A stretch of 64,000 nucleotides of DNA from Sinorhizobium sp. RAC02 (GTDB taxonomy: Bacteria; Pseudomonadota; Alphaproteobacteria; Rhizobiales; Rhizobiaceae): contig NZ_CP016452.1 of NCBI RefSeq assembly GCF_001713395.1, positions 62,001 to 126,000 of the forward strand, read 5' to 3'. A model generated the notes under the pieces. It had not been told where the DNA came from. It was given only the letters and a program-made list of their open reading frames with translations, and did no database searches. Positions within the stretch are counted from its first letter, which is position 1. Each line of letters begins with the position of its first letter. The position numbers and the translations under genes were made by a program. Positions 51,065-61,572 of the stretch are shown here, in pieces.

Positions 51065-52123
51065 TCACAGGCTGACGGCCTCCCCCGCCTGATTGAAGAA
51101 ATGGGCTTTGATCGGATTGCAGCTGAGTGCCACCGCACTTTCCAGCCGTATATCCGGTTGGCCACGCATCAGCGCCTTCAATTTTTCTGCCCCGGTATCG
51201 ACCGTGACCACGGTGTAGCCGCCGAGCGGTTCGATCTCGTAGACCGTGGCCGGTCGCCCCGGACGCGCATCGTTCCACGGCTCGACCTTGAGGTCTTCCG
51301 GGCGCACGCCGACATGTGCGGCACCATCCGGAACCGCCTCGAGCGGCAAACTGATCGTGCCGTCCGCCATTTCCAGCGCCTTGCCGCGCACGGCGGGCAG
51401 GATGTTCATCATGGGGGCGCCAAGCAGGCGGGCGACATAGCGGCTGACCGGCGTATCGTAGATGTCGGTCGGCGAACCGATCTGGCGGATTTCGCCCTCT
51501 TCCATGATCGCCATACGGTCGGCGATCGACATGGCCTCTTCCTGATCGTGCGTGACATAGATCAGCGTCTGGCCGAGATCGCGCTGGATGCGTTTCAGCT
51601 CGACGCGGGTTTCCTCGCGCAGCCGCGCATCGAGCGCCGAAATCGGATCGTCCATGAGATAGGCGACGGGATCGCGCACGAGTGCGCGCGCAATCGCCAC
51701 GCGCTGACGCTCGCCACCGGAAAGCTGCGCCGGCGGCTTGTGCAGCAGGTGGGAAATATGAAGCTTCGCGGCGACGGCCTCGACACGGGCACGGATCTTG
51801 TCCTCCGGCACCTTGCGCTCGACGAGCGGGAAGCGGACGTTCTCGCCCGCCGTCATATGCGGAAAGAGCGCGAGGTTCTGGAACACCATCGCCACGTTGC
51901 GGTCGGCAGGCGAGATGCGGTTGACCGGCTTGCCACCGATCAGGATCTCGCCTTCGTCCGGCGTCTCCAGTCCGAGGATCAGCTTCAGCACGGTGGATTT
52001 TCCAGAAAGCGGCGGCCCGAAGAAACAGAAGAACTCGCCCGGCTGGATATCGAAGCTCGCATTGTTTACGGCGAGGGTCTTGCCGAAACGCTTCGTGACA
52101 TTGCGGAAGGAAATACCGGCCAT
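51065..52123 (-). CDS. ABC transporter ATPase, UgpC/MalK-like (intact signature)
   Basis: The 352-residue protein has an unusual Walker A (GPPLSGKST), Q-loop VFQNLALFPHM, signature LSGGERQRVAIARAL, Walker B VAYLMDDPISALD and a C-terminal TOBE region. Walker B has Asp-Asp where Asp-Glu is normal, so its own catalytic base is altered. It starts just inside the other ATPase gene's end. With that ATPase it probably forms an unequal dimer. Confidence 0.9.
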   Translation of the reverse strand: MAGISFRNVTKRFGKTLAVNNASFDIQPGEFFCFFGPPLSGKSTVLKLILGLETPDEGEILIGGKPVNRISPADRNVAMVFQNLALFPHMTAGENVRFPLVERKVPEDKIRARVEAVAAKLHISHLLHKPPAQLSGGERQRVAIARALVRDPVAYLMDDPISALDARLREETRVELKRIQRDLGQTLIYVTHDQEEAMSIADRMAIMEEGEIRQIGSPTDIYDTPVSRYVARLLGAPMMNILPAVRGKALEMADGTISLPLEAVPDGAAHVGVRPEDLKVEPWNDARPGRPATVYEIEPLGGYTVVTVDTGAEKLKALMRGQPDIRLESAVALSCNPIKAHFFNQAGEAVSL

Positions 52124-52125
52124 GC

Positions 52126-53220
52126 TCAAACCTCACGGATCGCGACGCCGGTCGCGGCATCGAACAGACGGGCAAAGCCCGGCTCGACAGCGACATGGAC
52201 GGTCTCGCCTGTCTGGACGGCGATATCATTGTCGAACACGGCTTTCACCCTCTGCTCCCCGTCGCCGAAGTGAACGACAGTGCGCGCGCCGATGCGCTCG
52301 ATGAAGGTGACGGGCATGGCAAGTCCCTGCCCCGCTGTCGCCAGCACCACACGCTCCGGGCGGAAGCCATAGACGATCTCACGCACGCCGTTTCTCCGCG
52401 CCACGGCAGAGAGCGCAGGATCGAGCGGCGCGGTCACACCGAGCGCACCGAGATCGATCACTAGGCCGCGGTCGCTATCGGCAAGCGCGCCCTTGAGCAG
52501 GTTCATGCCCGGTGAGCCGATGAAATCGGCGACGAACAGATTGACGGGGTCGTTGTAGACCTCCAGCGGCGTACCGACCTGCTGCAAAACGCCGTGATCC
52601 ATAACGGCGATGCGGTCCGCCATGGTCATCGCCTCGAGCTGGTCGTGCGTGACATACACCATGGTCTGGCGGAACTGGCGCTGGAGATGCTTGAGCTCGG
52701 TGCGCATGACGGCGCGGAAGGCCGCGTCCACATTGGAAAGCGGCTCGTCCAGCAGGAAGATTGCCGGTTCCACGATGGCCGAGCGACCGATCGCCAGGCG
52801 CTGGAGGATATTGACCGAGAGCTTGGCCGAGGGCTTGTCGAGCATCGGCGTCAGTTGCAGGAAATCGGCCATCGCCTTGACGCGGCGGTCGGTTTCGGAT
52901 GCGGAGGTCCCACGCACTTTCAGGCCGTAGGCCAGATTGTCGTAGACGTTCATATGGGTAAAGATCGCGTAGTTCTGGAACACGAAGCCGACGCCGCGCC
53001 GGCCCATGGCGACGCCGTTCATGTCGCGGCCATCGAAGGTGATACGCCCCCCGCTCGGCTGCTCCATGCCGGCGATCATGTTCATGGTCGTGGACTTGCC
53101 GCAGCCGGACGGGCCGAGCAGCGCCATGAACTCGCCGTCGCGGATTTCGAGATCCATTGTCTTCAACGCCGTGAAGGCCCCGAAACGCTTGACCAGGTTT
53201 TCAAGGTGGATGGCGGTCAT
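52126..53220 (-). CDS. ABC transporter ATPase, UgpC/MalK-like (degenerate signature)
   Basis: The 364-residue protein has a normal Walker A GPSGCGKST, Q-loop VFQNYAIFTHM and Walker B IFLLDEPLSNVD with Glu, but the signature is LSVNILQRLAIGRS instead of LSGGQ. Its partner has a normal signature but DD in Walker B. In the dimer one composite site would combine good Walker elements with a good signature, and the other would be doubly damaged. The C-terminal TOBE domain is present. Confidence 0.9.
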   Translation of the reverse strand: MTAIHLENLVKRFGAFTALKTMDLEIRDGEFMALLGPSGCGKSTTMNMIAGMEQPSGGRITFDGRDMNGVAMGRRGVGFVFQNYAIFTHMNVYDNLAYGLKVRGTSASETDRRVKAMADFLQLTPMLDKPSAKLSVNILQRLAIGRSAIVEPAIFLLDEPLSNVDAAFRAVMRTELKHLQRQFRQTMVYVTHDQLEAMTMADRIAVMDHGVLQQVGTPLEVYNDPVNLFVADFIGSPGMNLLKGALADSDRGLVIDLGALGVTAPLDPALSAVARRNGVREIVYGFRPERVVLATAGQGLAMPVTFIERIGARTVVHFGDGEQRVKAVFDNDIAVQTGETVHVAVEPGFARLFDAATGVAIREV

Positions 53221-53223
53221 GGC

Positions 53224-54180
53224 TCAAGCCTCCTTCGCCGCATTCATGCGGCTGATGGCAAGCGATACGAGAATGGAAAGCGCGATCAGGACGACGAGCG
53301 CGATAGCTGCGACATAGCCCCAGATCAGATCCTGCTGCGTCACCTTGTAGATATAGACGGAGATGGTTTCCGTCGCGACACCCGGCCCGCCGCCTGTCAT
53401 GATGTAGAGCGTGTCGAAGATCTTGAAGTTCTCGATGACGCGGATCGACAGCGCGATGATGATGATCGTCTTCATCTTCGGCATGACGATGGTGCGGAAG
53501 CGCTGCGACCAGCTCGCACCGAGCAGTGTCGCGGCGCGCATCTGATCTTCAGGCACGCCGACGAGCCCAGCGAGCAGAATGAGGAACATCAGCGGCGTCC
53601 ACTGCCAGATATCGGCGATCATCACGGCGATCAGCGCCGTACCGGGGCTCGACAGCCAGGCGAGCGCGAAGGGGCGGCCGATCAGCGTCGAGACGATGTC
53701 GTTCACCGGCCCGCCGGACTGGAACAGCATGAAGAACATGTAGCCGGCGACGGCGGGGACAACCATCATGGGAATGAGCATGACGGAATAGAACAGGCGC
53801 TTGCCAACGAAATTGTCTATGAAGAGGATGGCAAGGCCGAGACCCAGCAGGAATTCGGCCGGCACGCAGATCGCCATAACCAGCGCCGTGCGACCTAGGG
53901 CATCCCAGAAGCGGCTATCGGCTGCAAGGTCGGTATAGTTGGCGAAGCTGTTCCACAGTTCATAGGCCTGCCACCAGCCGATGCCGTCGAGCGGCGACCA
54001 ATCGGTGAGGCTGATATAGAGCTGCATCAAGAGCGGAAAGACCGCGATGAAGAGCACCAATAGCTGGGCCGGTAGCGTCAGCATCAGGCCAAGGCGGCGT
54101 CCACCGTCCTCGATGCGGGTCTCAGGCGTCGAACGGTCGCCGGTCACGGAGATTTTCTCCTCGGTTGCGAGTATGCTCAT
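53224..54180 (-). CDS. Sugar ABC transporter permease, UgpA/MalF-like
   Basis: The 318-residue protein has six membrane helices and the EAA loop ([20 protein letters not shown]). The N-terminus begins [18 protein letters not shown], with helix 1 at [20 protein letters not shown]. The start at 54180 overlaps the second permease stop (ATGA). It forms the channel with the permease at 54177. Confidence 0.93.
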   Translation of the reverse strand: MSILATEEKISVTGDRSTPETRIEDGGRRLGLMLTLPAQLLVLFIAVFPLLMQLYISLTDWSPLDGIGWWQAYELWNSFANYTDLAADSRFWDALGRTALVMAICVPAEFLLGLGLAILFIDNFVGKRLFYSVMLIPMMVVPAVAGYMFFMLFQSGGPVNDIVSTLIGRPFALAWLSSPGTALIAVMIADIWQWTPLMFLILLAGLVGVPEDQMRAATLLGASWSQRFRTIVMPKMKTIIIIALSIRVIENFKIFDTLYIMTGGGPGVATETISVYIYKVTQQDLIWGYVAAIALVVLIALSILVSLAISRMNAAKEA

Positions 54181-55037
54181 TGCTTGAGCGCTCCGAAGGT
54201 CAGACCCCGGACCAGATGCTTCTGGATGGCGATGCCCATGATGACAGGCGGGACGGCGGCGATCAGGCCGAGCGCGGCCTTGGCGCCATAAAGCTGGCCG
54301 GTCATGGAGGACGAGAGCGAGGCCATGTAGACCGGGATGGTCACCCATTCGCGCGTCGTCAGAAGTAGCGCGATGAGATAGTCCGACCAGTTCAGGATGA
54401 AGACGAAGAGCGCGGAGCTGGCGAGTGCCGGGCGCATGATCGGCAGCGTGATTTTCAGGAAAACGCGCAGGCGAGAGCATCCCTCGACGAGTGCTGCATC
54501 CTCGATTTCGCGCGGCATATCGTCGAAAAATGTCTTCATCAGCCAAAAGGCGAAAGGCAACGTGACAATGCCGTAGATCAGCGCAAGGCCCCACCAGCTA
54601 TCGACCAGGCCGAAGAAGGCCCACATGATCATGACGGGGATCATAACCGCCATCGGGGGAAAGAGCCTCAGCTGGATGAGCGCCAACGGCAAGTTCCGCC
54701 CGGAACCGAACCGCGACAGGCCATAGGCGCCCGCCGTGCCCGCTGTTATAGCAATCAGCGTGCCGAAGACGGCCGAAAACAGCGAGGCGAGGATCGGCTT
54801 GCCCGCAGTGCGATCGAGGGCGACGATGAGATCCGAGGTCGAGGTTCCGAAGATGAACCGGAAGTTATCGAGCGTCGGGTTCTTCGGCCACCAGGTCAGG
54901 TCGGCGCCGGCGGCAGACCATTCGGCAATCGGCTTGAAGGCCATCGAGGCCATCCAGAGCGTTGGAATGAGCGTGACCGCCAACGCCAGAAGAATGGTGG
55001 TGTAGCGGAAGATCTCGAAGGTCAGCGAGCGGTTCAT
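54177..55037 (-). CDS. Sugar ABC transporter permease, UgpE/MalG-like
   Basis: The 286-residue protein has six helices, the EAA loop [20 protein letters not shown] and the end [17 protein letters not shown], which is typical of MalG-type subunits. The ATG at 55037 has no strong ribosome site. It lies 77 bases after the binding-protein stop, behind a GC-rich hairpin, so expression is likely lower than that of the binding protein. Confidence 0.92.
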   Translation of the reverse strand: MNRSLTFEIFRYTTILLALAVTLIPTLWMASMAFKPIAEWSAAGADLTWWPKNPTLDNFRFIFGTSTSDLIVALDRTAGKPILASLFSAVFGTLIAITAGTAGAYGLSRFGSGRNLPLALIQLRLFPPMAVMIPVMIMWAFFGLVDSWWGLALIYGIVTLPFAFWLMKTFFDDMPREIEDAALVEGCSRLRVFLKITLPIMRPALASSALFVFILNWSDYLIALLLTTREWVTIPVYMASLSSSMTGQLYGAKAALGLIAAVPPVIMGIAIQKHLVRGLTFGALKQ

Positions 55038-55073
55038 GATCGCAAAGGTCACTTGTCGAAAACAGGAAGAAGG

Positions 55074-55098
55074 CGCCGGGCGAACAGGCCGCCCGGCG
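55074..55098 (-). promoter_or_regulatory. Intercistronic hairpin after Tat-exported binding-protein gene
   Basis: CGCCGGGCG (55074-55082) pairs with CGCCCGGCG (55090-55098) across seven bases, between the binding-protein stop and the permease start, with no T-run. Likely an mRNA-stabilising stem. Confidence 0.55.
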
Positions 55099-55114
55099 AT
55101 CGGGTCATGCCGGC

Positions 55115-56731
55115 TCAGCCGGCCAGCGGATCGAGCACCGTCGGCCACGCCTGCTTGTTCGACTTGATGGCTTCGAGCAGCTTGTCCTCACCCGTGCGCC
55201 GCGCGATGCGCTGCCATTGCTTCTCGGTATCGGCCATCGCCTCCTCCGGCGTCTTCGCCTTGGTCAGCGCTGCCATGAGGTTTTCGTCTAGCGCGTTGTG
55301 GAATGCGGTCGCGCCCGGATAGTTGATCGAGGGCACGGTGCGCGCCACCGTCTCCCGCACGACGTCCATGTGGTAGTCGTGATAGGTCTGGCGCACCAGC
55401 GGGTCGGCGAAGTTCGACAGCTGGAACGGGTCGAAGTAGCCGCCCGGATTGGCCGTCATCCACGAATAGATGCGGCTGGAACCCAGCCATTGCAGCAGCA
55501 GGTAGCAGACCTCGGGATGTTTGCTCTGCGCCGAGACTGACGCCGAGAGGTTGAGCCACAGGACAGAGCGGCTGACGAGCTGGCCGCCGACATCGCGGCC
55601 GGGCGGCAGCATGGAACCGATCTTGCCGGTGACCTTGGAGCCCTCGTTCGCCTTGTTGTCGAGGAACTTCGGCAGGTTCGAAAAGGCGCAGGTCATCGCC
55701 GCACCACCCGAGGCGAAGTTGCCGTACTGCTCTGGCCAGCCCCACGAGATTGCGTCCGGCGAATGGTGGCTGAGCGAATCGACATACTCATGGGTAGCGA
55801 GATAACCGGCTTCCGAATTGATCAAAGCCTTGCCGTCGTCGCCGAAGAGGAACTGGTTGGGCGAACCCATCGAAACGAAGCGCTGGTACCAGTTCGTGTA
55901 ACCCCACCCCTGGTTGCGCAGGTCCGTCGAGCCGAAAAGGCCCTTGTCCGGGCGGTGAAAGAATGCTGCAACGTCGGAGTGTTCCTTCCAGGTGCGCGGC
56001 GGGGCGAGCGCATAGCCATATTTGTCGGAGAAGGCCTTCTTCTCCGCCTCGTCGTTGAACAGGTCGGTGCGGTAGTTCCAGGTCTGGAAGTCGCCGTCGA
56101 GCGAAACGCCGTAGGTCGAGCCGCGATACTGGTTGAGAAGCGAAACGCCTTTGGCGCCGTTGACATAGCCGCGTTCCGGATCGTCCCATTCCGGCTTATG
56201 CTTGGCGACATAGTCGTCGAGCTTGATGATGCCGGCCGTTTCGACGAGATCGCCGAGGCGGTTCCACTCCACGGCATAAATGTCGAACGCTCCGCCCTTG
56301 GTGGAGATATCCTGCATCGTCTTGGTGAATTCCTGGCCGTTCGGCACGCCGACGATATCCAGGGTGATGCCGGTTTCTTTCTCCCAGAGCTCCTTGATGG
56401 ACGGCGCACCGGCGGGGAAGGCCTGCGTCAGCTGGCCGATCGAACCGTCGGACAGACCGAGCACGATACGCTCTGGTGCCTTGCCGGCGCTCTTCAGTGC
56501 CTTGGCAGCTTCGACGGCGCGGCCTTCCGGCGTGTCGGCGCCGTACTGGTAGCGCTCAGCCCCTTCGAAGCCGGTCGGACCGCCGATCATGCCGGGCGCG
56601 AGCGCGTCGGCCGCAAAGGCCCGGCCTGGACGGATGAACTGCGGCGCAATTCCGACCGCAGCAGTCAATGCAAATGTCTTCGCGCCGGCTGCCAGAAGGC
56701 CACGGCGCGAGACCGTCAGAAACTCGCTCAT
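55115..56731 (-). CDS. Tat-exported sugar ABC transporter substrate-binding protein
   Basis: The 538-residue protein starts with a twin-arginine signal, [20 protein letters not shown], with the cleavage region near GRAFA. The mature family-1 binding protein has [40 protein letters not shown], and [20 protein letters not shown]. It is longer than typical 420-residue proteins. Tat export implies folding before export. It heads operon C and is divergent from a LacI gene. Confidence 0.93.
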   Translation of the reverse strand: MSEFLTVSRRGLLAAGAKTFALTAAVGIAPQFIRPGRAFAADALAPGMIGGPTGFEGAERYQYGADTPEGRAVEAAKALKSAGKAPERIVLGLSDGSIGQLTQAFPAGAPSIKELWEKETGITLDIVGVPNGQEFTKTMQDISTKGGAFDIYAVEWNRLGDLVETAGIIKLDDYVAKHKPEWDDPERGYVNGAKGVSLLNQYRGSTYGVSLDGDFQTWNYRTDLFNDEAEKKAFSDKYGYALAPPRTWKEHSDVAAFFHRPDKGLFGSTDLRNQGWGYTNWYQRFVSMGSPNQFLFGDDGKALINSEAGYLATHEYVDSLSHHSPDAISWGWPEQYGNFASGGAAMTCAFSNLPKFLDNKANEGSKVTGKIGSMLPPGRDVGGQLVSRSVLWLNLSASVSAQSKHPEVCYLLLQWLGSSRIYSWMTANPGGYFDPFQLSNFADPLVRQTYHDYHMDVVRETVARTVPSINYPGATAFHNALDENLMAALTKAKTPEEAMADTEKQWQRIARRTGEDKLLEAIKSNKQAWPTVLDPLAG

Positions 56732-56774
56732 TGATGTTCTCCTCCATGCCGAGAGGTCTCCTCACCCGTCAGCG

Positions 56775-56895
56775 TGATGATTAATGGCGGCATCATTGAT
56801 TGGCGTCAACATCATTTTACCTCATATTGCGTCTTTTGGCTTCAATTGCTTAAGTCAGTAGGCGTCTAGGAGCGAAAACTGACGGAAAATGATGG
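56775..56895. promoter_or_regulatory. Divergent promoter region of operon C with ATGATG-type repeats
   Basis: TGATG (56775) and CATCA (56791) form an inverted repeat, CATCATTTTA follows at about 56809, and the reverse-complement element AAAATGATG recurs near 56887. They lie between the binding-protein gene and the divergent LacI gene, and are candidate operators. Not certain. Confidence 0.35.
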
Positions 56896-57014
56896 GCTAG
56901 GCCCGCGCCACACGCGTGGTTTTCTGAGGAAAAGCTGATTTGCCTACGCATACCCCTTGTATTTCGGATGGAGAGAAATACATCATTTCGCGTCATTTTG
57001 TGGAAGGACACGCT

Positions 57015-58034
57015 TTGCGCTCGACATTGACGGACATTGCCCGTGAAGCCGGCGTTTCACCGGCGACAGTGGATAGGGTCCTCAACAATCGTCAGGGCGT
57101 GCGGGATCGGACCCGCGACGCCGTGCTCGAGACCGCCCGCAAACTAGGCTATCTCACCGGACCGTTCTCGGAAGTGACGACTGCGGCCGGGAAAATTCGG
57201 CTAGACTTCGTACTTCCGGCCGGCACGAACACCTTCGTCGCTAACCTTCTCACGCAGCTTGTCAATCAGGGCGCCCTTCAGGAAGACCTCGACATCCGCG
57301 TTCACTCAATTGAAGGCTTTAATCCGGATACGCTTGCACGCACGCTCAATTCGTTGGTGGGCCTAACGCAGGGCGTCGGCGTCATCGCCCTCGACCATCC
57401 CACCGTACGAGAGGCCATGCGCGAACTCTCGCTATCTGGCGTGCCGATCGTGACGCTTGTCTCCGATATCCTTCACGTGCCTCGCGCAGGGTATGTCGGC
57501 ATCGACAACCGTGCGGCAGGCAGGCTTGCCGGCTATCTGCTTGGCCGTTTCCTCGGCAGTGGTACGAAGCGGAAGATCGCGCTGTTCGCCGGGTCGCTGT
57601 CTTATCGCGGGCACGAAGAGCGCGAAATGGGCTTCCGTCACGTCATCACGGAAGAATTCCCAGATCTCGATGTCGTCGAACTGCGCGAAGTCCGCGACGA
57701 CCGCCAACGCGCCTATGAGGAAGCGGTCTCCCTTTTCAAGCGCCACCCCGATCTCTCCGGGATCTACAATATCGGCGCCGGCAATGCCGGGATTGGCCTG
57801 GCGCTACAGGAGACCGGCATCGCATCCTCGGTCATCTTCGTCGGCCACGAACTGACGGAGAGCACCAAGCGCTTTCTTCTCGACGGCACCATCGATGCCG
57901 TCATCGACCAAAATCCGCGCGTAGAGGCGCGCGAAGCCATTTCCATGCTGAAAAACACGATCCTCGGCGGGAAATTCGACCACCACCCGCCGCGACTTCA
58001 GGTCATTTTCCGAGAGAACATCCCGGAATCGTGA
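57015..58034 (+). CDS. LacI-family transcriptional regulator
   Basis: The protein has LTDIAREAGVSPATVDRVLN as the DNA-binding helices with hinge RDRTRDAVLETARKLGYL, and a sugar-binding effector domain (VSDILHVPRAGYVGIDNRAA, FAGSLSYRGHEEREMGFRHV). I choose the TTG at 57015 because GGAAGGA lies 7 bases upstream and the product then begins right before the helix-turn-helix, as in LacI proteins (339 aa). A longer frame opens at 56940. It probably controls operon C. Confidence 0.9.
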   Translation: MRSTLTDIAREAGVSPATVDRVLNNRQGVRDRTRDAVLETARKLGYLTGPFSEVTTAAGKIRLDFVLPAGTNTFVANLLTQLVNQGALQEDLDIRVHSIEGFNPDTLARTLNSLVGLTQGVGVIALDHPTVREAMRELSLSGVPIVTLVSDILHVPRAGYVGIDNRAAGRLAGYLLGRFLGSGTKRKIALFAGSLSYRGHEEREMGFRHVITEEFPDLDVVELREVRDDRQRAYEEAVSLFKRHPDLSGIYNIGAGNAGIGLALQETGIASSVIFVGHELTESTKRFLLDGTIDAVIDQNPRVEAREAISMLKNTILGGKFDHHPPRLQVIFRENIPES

Positions 58035-58608
58035 GATCTACTTATCCGAAATTGAAGCGGGGCCACTCATTGCAGTAGCTATTGCTGGTTGTTGGCGCAC
58101 GCTTGCTCAGAAGAGGCTCCGGAAAATCAGCATGCGGTCAACAGATTTCTCCGCCGCACCAATCAAGTGCCTGGTTCATTGGGGCAGTGCTAACGAGCTT
58201 GACACTGGAGCCACAGGAGAGCGGTGTAGCATTCGATTCGCGAACTTGTCGGCGGCATGACCGCGCAGCAAGCTGCCTGGAAACTCCGCGGTCTCTCGCC
58301 CGCTACATTAGGTCTTGATGGAATCAGAACCGGTGGCCCCGTGAAAATCCCAACTCATATGGAAATTCACAGCCTACACAAGACCTTGAGTACGAATGAC
58401 CGAGTTGGTCCGGCAGCTAACTCGAAGCGGAAAACTAGAGCCTTTGCGCTCCCGATTCACCGGCAAGCTGCGGCTGAGAACGACGAGCCTCGCAAACGCA
58501 TTGATCCAAACGGACGATCACCTCCCGAGGCATTTAAAGCTCGGCGAATTGCTTTTTGGACGCGTTTCCCGTAGGGGGATCGCACAATCCTTTACGTGAG
58601 ATCGACCC

Positions 58609-59217
58609 ATGAGAATGCCGCAGCGCAGCTTCGTCGTTGAATTCAACTCGCGTTCCCGGCAAACTAAAGCAAGCAAGCCCGCGTCAATCTGGGCTGACAC
58701 GGATTTGAAGGCAGTCGCGCGGCAGGTCGAAGAGCAATCCGCACATCTGTTCGATCAGTCAGCGGATAGAGAGGCGGCCAAGGCTGCAGCTTCCCGGTTG
58801 GAAGCGCCACCTCAGGTCCCCTCCGCGCTGCAGTGTTCGACTTTACCTTCGGAGTCCGAGACCCCAATGGCCAAATCGCAGGTCACTGACGTTCGGCTCG
58901 CAGACAACACGATGGCGAAGGATGTTAAAAATGGGCCGCCCGAAACGGCCGGGCAGCCACCTGCCGCTTCCGAAACAGCGGCTCCTGCGCCTCAACGCAT
59001 GACGGTACGCAAGATAAAAACGCGCGCAGTGCAATCCGAGCGCAAAGCCGCGCCACGAACGGCGCCAGCAGGCGGCCTCAATGCGCAGGAGGCATTCGCT
59101 TCGGCTACCGATCTCGCCGCCCTTGAAGGGGAAAACAGGCGGCTGAAAGCGCTGTTGCGGGAACATCTCTCTGCTGAACACGCACAGCTAGCAGCCATGC
59201 TTCTGCGCTTTCAATAG
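58609..59217 (+). CDS. SyrB-like regulator (202 aa), repeat copy 2
   Basis: The protein is identical to the product at 11860-12468. It has the C-terminal LEGENRRLKALLREHL helix of the SyrB family after a long low-complexity region. Two identical copies in one replicon double the dosage of this presumed regulator. Flanking order is the same as in copy 1. Confidence 0.7.
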   Translation: MRMPQRSFVVEFNSRSRQTKASKPASIWADTDLKAVARQVEEQSAHLFDQSADREAAKAAASRLEAPPQVPSALQCSTLPSESETPMAKSQVTDVRLADNTMAKDVKNGPPETAGQPPAASETAAPAPQRMTVRKIKTRAVQSERKAAPRTAPAGGLNAQEAFASATDLAALEGENRRLKALLREHLSAEHAQLAAMLLRFQ

Positions 59218-59284
59218 GCTGTCTTCCGTACCCTTCTCGTCAAGGTACGATCTAGGTTGCGCTCCAACGCTTCGGGATCACGCC

Positions 59285-59839
59285 TTAAGCGTCAGGACCG
59301 CCAAATCGCTCCAGCATTTTATGAAGTTGAGCATTCTGCTGCTTCAGTTTCTCCGCCAGCTGGCGCGTTAACGCCCGGATCTCCACATCAACCCCGGCGA
59401 CCTCCGCATGGATGTTGGCGCCGGATGGTCTGGTGGAGGTTTGACGGTCGGCCGCGGCCTCCACCTCCTGGTTCACCGGCTCGGTTGGAGCCGGCTTCTT
59501 GCCTCGTCTCGGCCGCGTAACTGGCGGTGTGCTGGCGATCGCCGCTTCGGGCTCCCTTTTGCTCTTTTGAGCAAGACCTTGATTGGATCTTTTGGATGAA
59601 CGCGTCGCTACACGATCGATAGCGTCGAGGTTCGCAAGAGAAATGCCGTCATCGGCTTTGGCGTCCGCCAAGATCGTTTCGTCGGCGTGCGTAACATTCT
59701 CGCGCTTGAGTTCAAGGAAGGGCTGAACCGGCGCCGAAGAAGACGAGGAAGTCTCCTGCCCATCGGCCAATTCCTGCGCCTCTTCCGGCGATCGCCGCCG
59801 GAAGACCAGTTGTCCAATCATTTTCCACGGTGACTTCAT
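59285..59839 (-). CDS. SyrB-like regulator (184 aa), repeat copy 2
   Basis: Identical to the 184-residue product at 12536-13090, with the terminal LAEKLKQQNAQLHKMLERFG helix. The central region is disordered and carries the basic patch TRPRRGKKPAPTE. It lies behind the 136-aa SyrB-like gene on the same strand. Confidence 0.62.
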   Translation of the reverse strand: MKSPWKMIGQLVFRRRSPEEAQELADGQETSSSSSAPVQPFLELKRENVTHADETILADAKADDGISLANLDAIDRVATRSSKRSNQGLAQKSKREPEAAIASTPPVTRPRRGKKPAPTEPVNQEVEAAADRQTSTRPSGANIHAEVAGVDVEIRALTRQLAEKLKQQNAQLHKMLERFGGPDA

Positions 59840-59968
59840 TGTGCTTCAACCTCTGGCGTCCGCAGCATGACGTCACGTATTCTACCGCGGGTTCGCGGCG
59901 AACCCGAGGCGCGAGAAGTGTTATCGCGCTTGCAACCGAACTGGCTCGGACGCGACCCTGTCATTACA

Positions 59969-60379
59969 TCAGGCCAGACCGAGCCGTTTACGCAGATCCG
60001 CGTTTTCCGAACGCAGTTTCTCGGCCAGCGTTTGGCGAAGACGCTTGTTCTCTTCTTCCAGCTGCAGAAGTTCCGCCATCTCGTCCAGAGCAGGAGCGGA
60101 GGCTTTCGCTATGGCCTTCGCCGGCTTGACAGCGGCAGGAGTTCTTTTGGCCCTGGTTTTGATCGGCTTTTCCGTGATCACCGCGACGTTGGTATCAATG
60201 CCAGCGTTTGCACCGTGCTTCTTACGCTGTTTTGCAACAGTCGCAGTCTCCAGCGACGCAGCCTTCGAGTCAGGAGTAGATTTCGCGCGCCGAGGAGCTC
60301 GCTGCTTCTTCTGCACCGGAGCATTCACCTCTGTCGATGCCACTTCACCGTTCTCGATCGTGTTGTTTACATCAGCCAT
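59969..60379 (-). CDS. syrB: SyrB-like transcriptional regulator (136 aa), repeat copy 2
   Basis: Identical to the clearest SyrB family member at 13220-13630, ending LQLEEENKRLRQTLAEKLRS and ENADLRKRLGL. GGGAGA lies before the ATG at 60379. It is probably active if copy 1 is. Confidence 0.82.
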   Translation of the reverse strand: MADVNNTIENGEVASTEVNAPVQKKQRAPRRAKSTPDSKAASLETATVAKQRKKHGANAGIDTNVAVITEKPIKTRAKRTPAAVKPAKAIAKASAPALDEMAELLQLEEENKRLRQTLAEKLRSENADLRKRLGLA

Positions 60380-60922
60380 AAATTGTCTCCCTCTAAGCCT
60401 TGATCGCCTTTGTCCGTCGGCTTGAAGATCGAGTCAATATCTTCGCGTCTCTACTGGAACACGCTGGCTATCAATGGAAGAAAAGGCGCACGCGCCTGCA
60501 ACGAAACCGCCGTCATCGGAGCAGCATCGAGCGGTGGTCGGGCGATAGCTCGAAGCGACCGCGGCGCCTCATCAAGAGCGGCGCGCTGGGGTTCTATGTC
60601 GAGACCGACGATGCTTGCCTTTCTCGAACACGGGCCTATCCGGCAATGGGGGCACTCCATAATCACAATGAAGGTGCCAGCGAGTTGCTGCCAGGCTTTG
60701 TACTCGGCCGTCTTCGTTCGGCCTCCTGCCTTCTTATTGACAAAGAGACCATTGATGGAGGCATGGGAAGAGCGATGCGGATCCTGCGGCCGCCCTCTGA
60801 AAAAATTCGACCTTCCGACCGCGACCAATCTTGAAACCGAAAAAGTTCGAAAATACATTTCCGGCCGGCGCACGATTCTGACGCCACCCTTGTTGATCAC
60901 CAACGTTTTCAGTGAGGTAGAG

Positions 60923-61225
60923 ATGAACTCGAAGGTATTTGATAAGCCCGTCTATCTGAAGGAACGCAGGGAACTCATCCGAGAGATAACGTGCTTGGAA
61001 GACGCCATCGACTTTCTGGAAGAATGGCCGGAAAGAGATCGTGACATCGTGCACGATGCGGCCCTTAAGACATGCTACATGGCCTTTGACGGTCACAAAC
61101 CCGTAAAAATCGGACGCGATGCCATCCGCTCCTTTGGGGAAAAGAAGGGCATATTGGTGAAATCCCCAGGCGTCATGCCGTGGATGATCCGTTCGCGTTC
61201 CGGCGGCGGGCGCTTGTCCGCGTAG
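60923..61225 (+). CDS. DUF982 domain protein (100 aa), repeat copy 2
   Basis: The protein matches the 14174-14476 copy; the four or so base changes I noticed are silent (for example ACC to ACA Thr and AAG to AAA Lys). Silent-only change suggests both copies are under selection or the copies are young. The frame starts at the ATG with GAGGTAGAG before it. Confidence 0.75.
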   Translation: MNSKVFDKPVYLKERRELIREITCLEDAIDFLEEWPERDRDIVHDAALKTCYMAFDGHKPVKIGRDAIRSFGEKKGILVKSPGVMPWMIRSRSGGGRLSA

Positions 61226-61356
61226 AGTCTGTAACGATTGGGAGAGGCTGCGATTGCGGCCTCTCTTCCCAAATGGCCAGTTCATGCTGCCACCTCGCCC
61301 GCCGATTGGAACCTTTCCGCGCCGGCCGAAGTTGGTTTCGTGACAAGGAGACCAGA

Positions 61357-61572
61357 ATGGCCATTGCCCCAATCGATCCTACGCCCAAGCAACCGCCGGA
61401 TGTCATTCCTGATCTGCCGCCGGATTTGCCCGAGCCGCCCATCAAGGAACCGGACCCGGACGTCCTTCCGGACGAATTGCCGAACCCTAACCCGGATGAA
61501 GGCAATGACTTGCCGAGGAAGCTTCGTAAGCGTCCGGTGAAGCTCCCTTTGAGATTTCCCACGAACGCCTGA
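61357..61572 (+). CDS. Proline/aspartate-rich small protein (71 aa), repeat copy 2
   Basis: Same protein as at 14608-14823; the ribosome site AAGGAG is kept, with one base change (AGCATG to AGAATG) next to the start. A TGACCTGCCCC motif begins 8 bases after the stop in both copies and could be an old IS terminus. Confidence 0.6.
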   Translation: MAIAPIDPTPKQPPDVIPDLPPDLPEPPIKEPDPDVLPDELPNPNPDEGNDLPRKLRKRPVKLPLRFPTNA

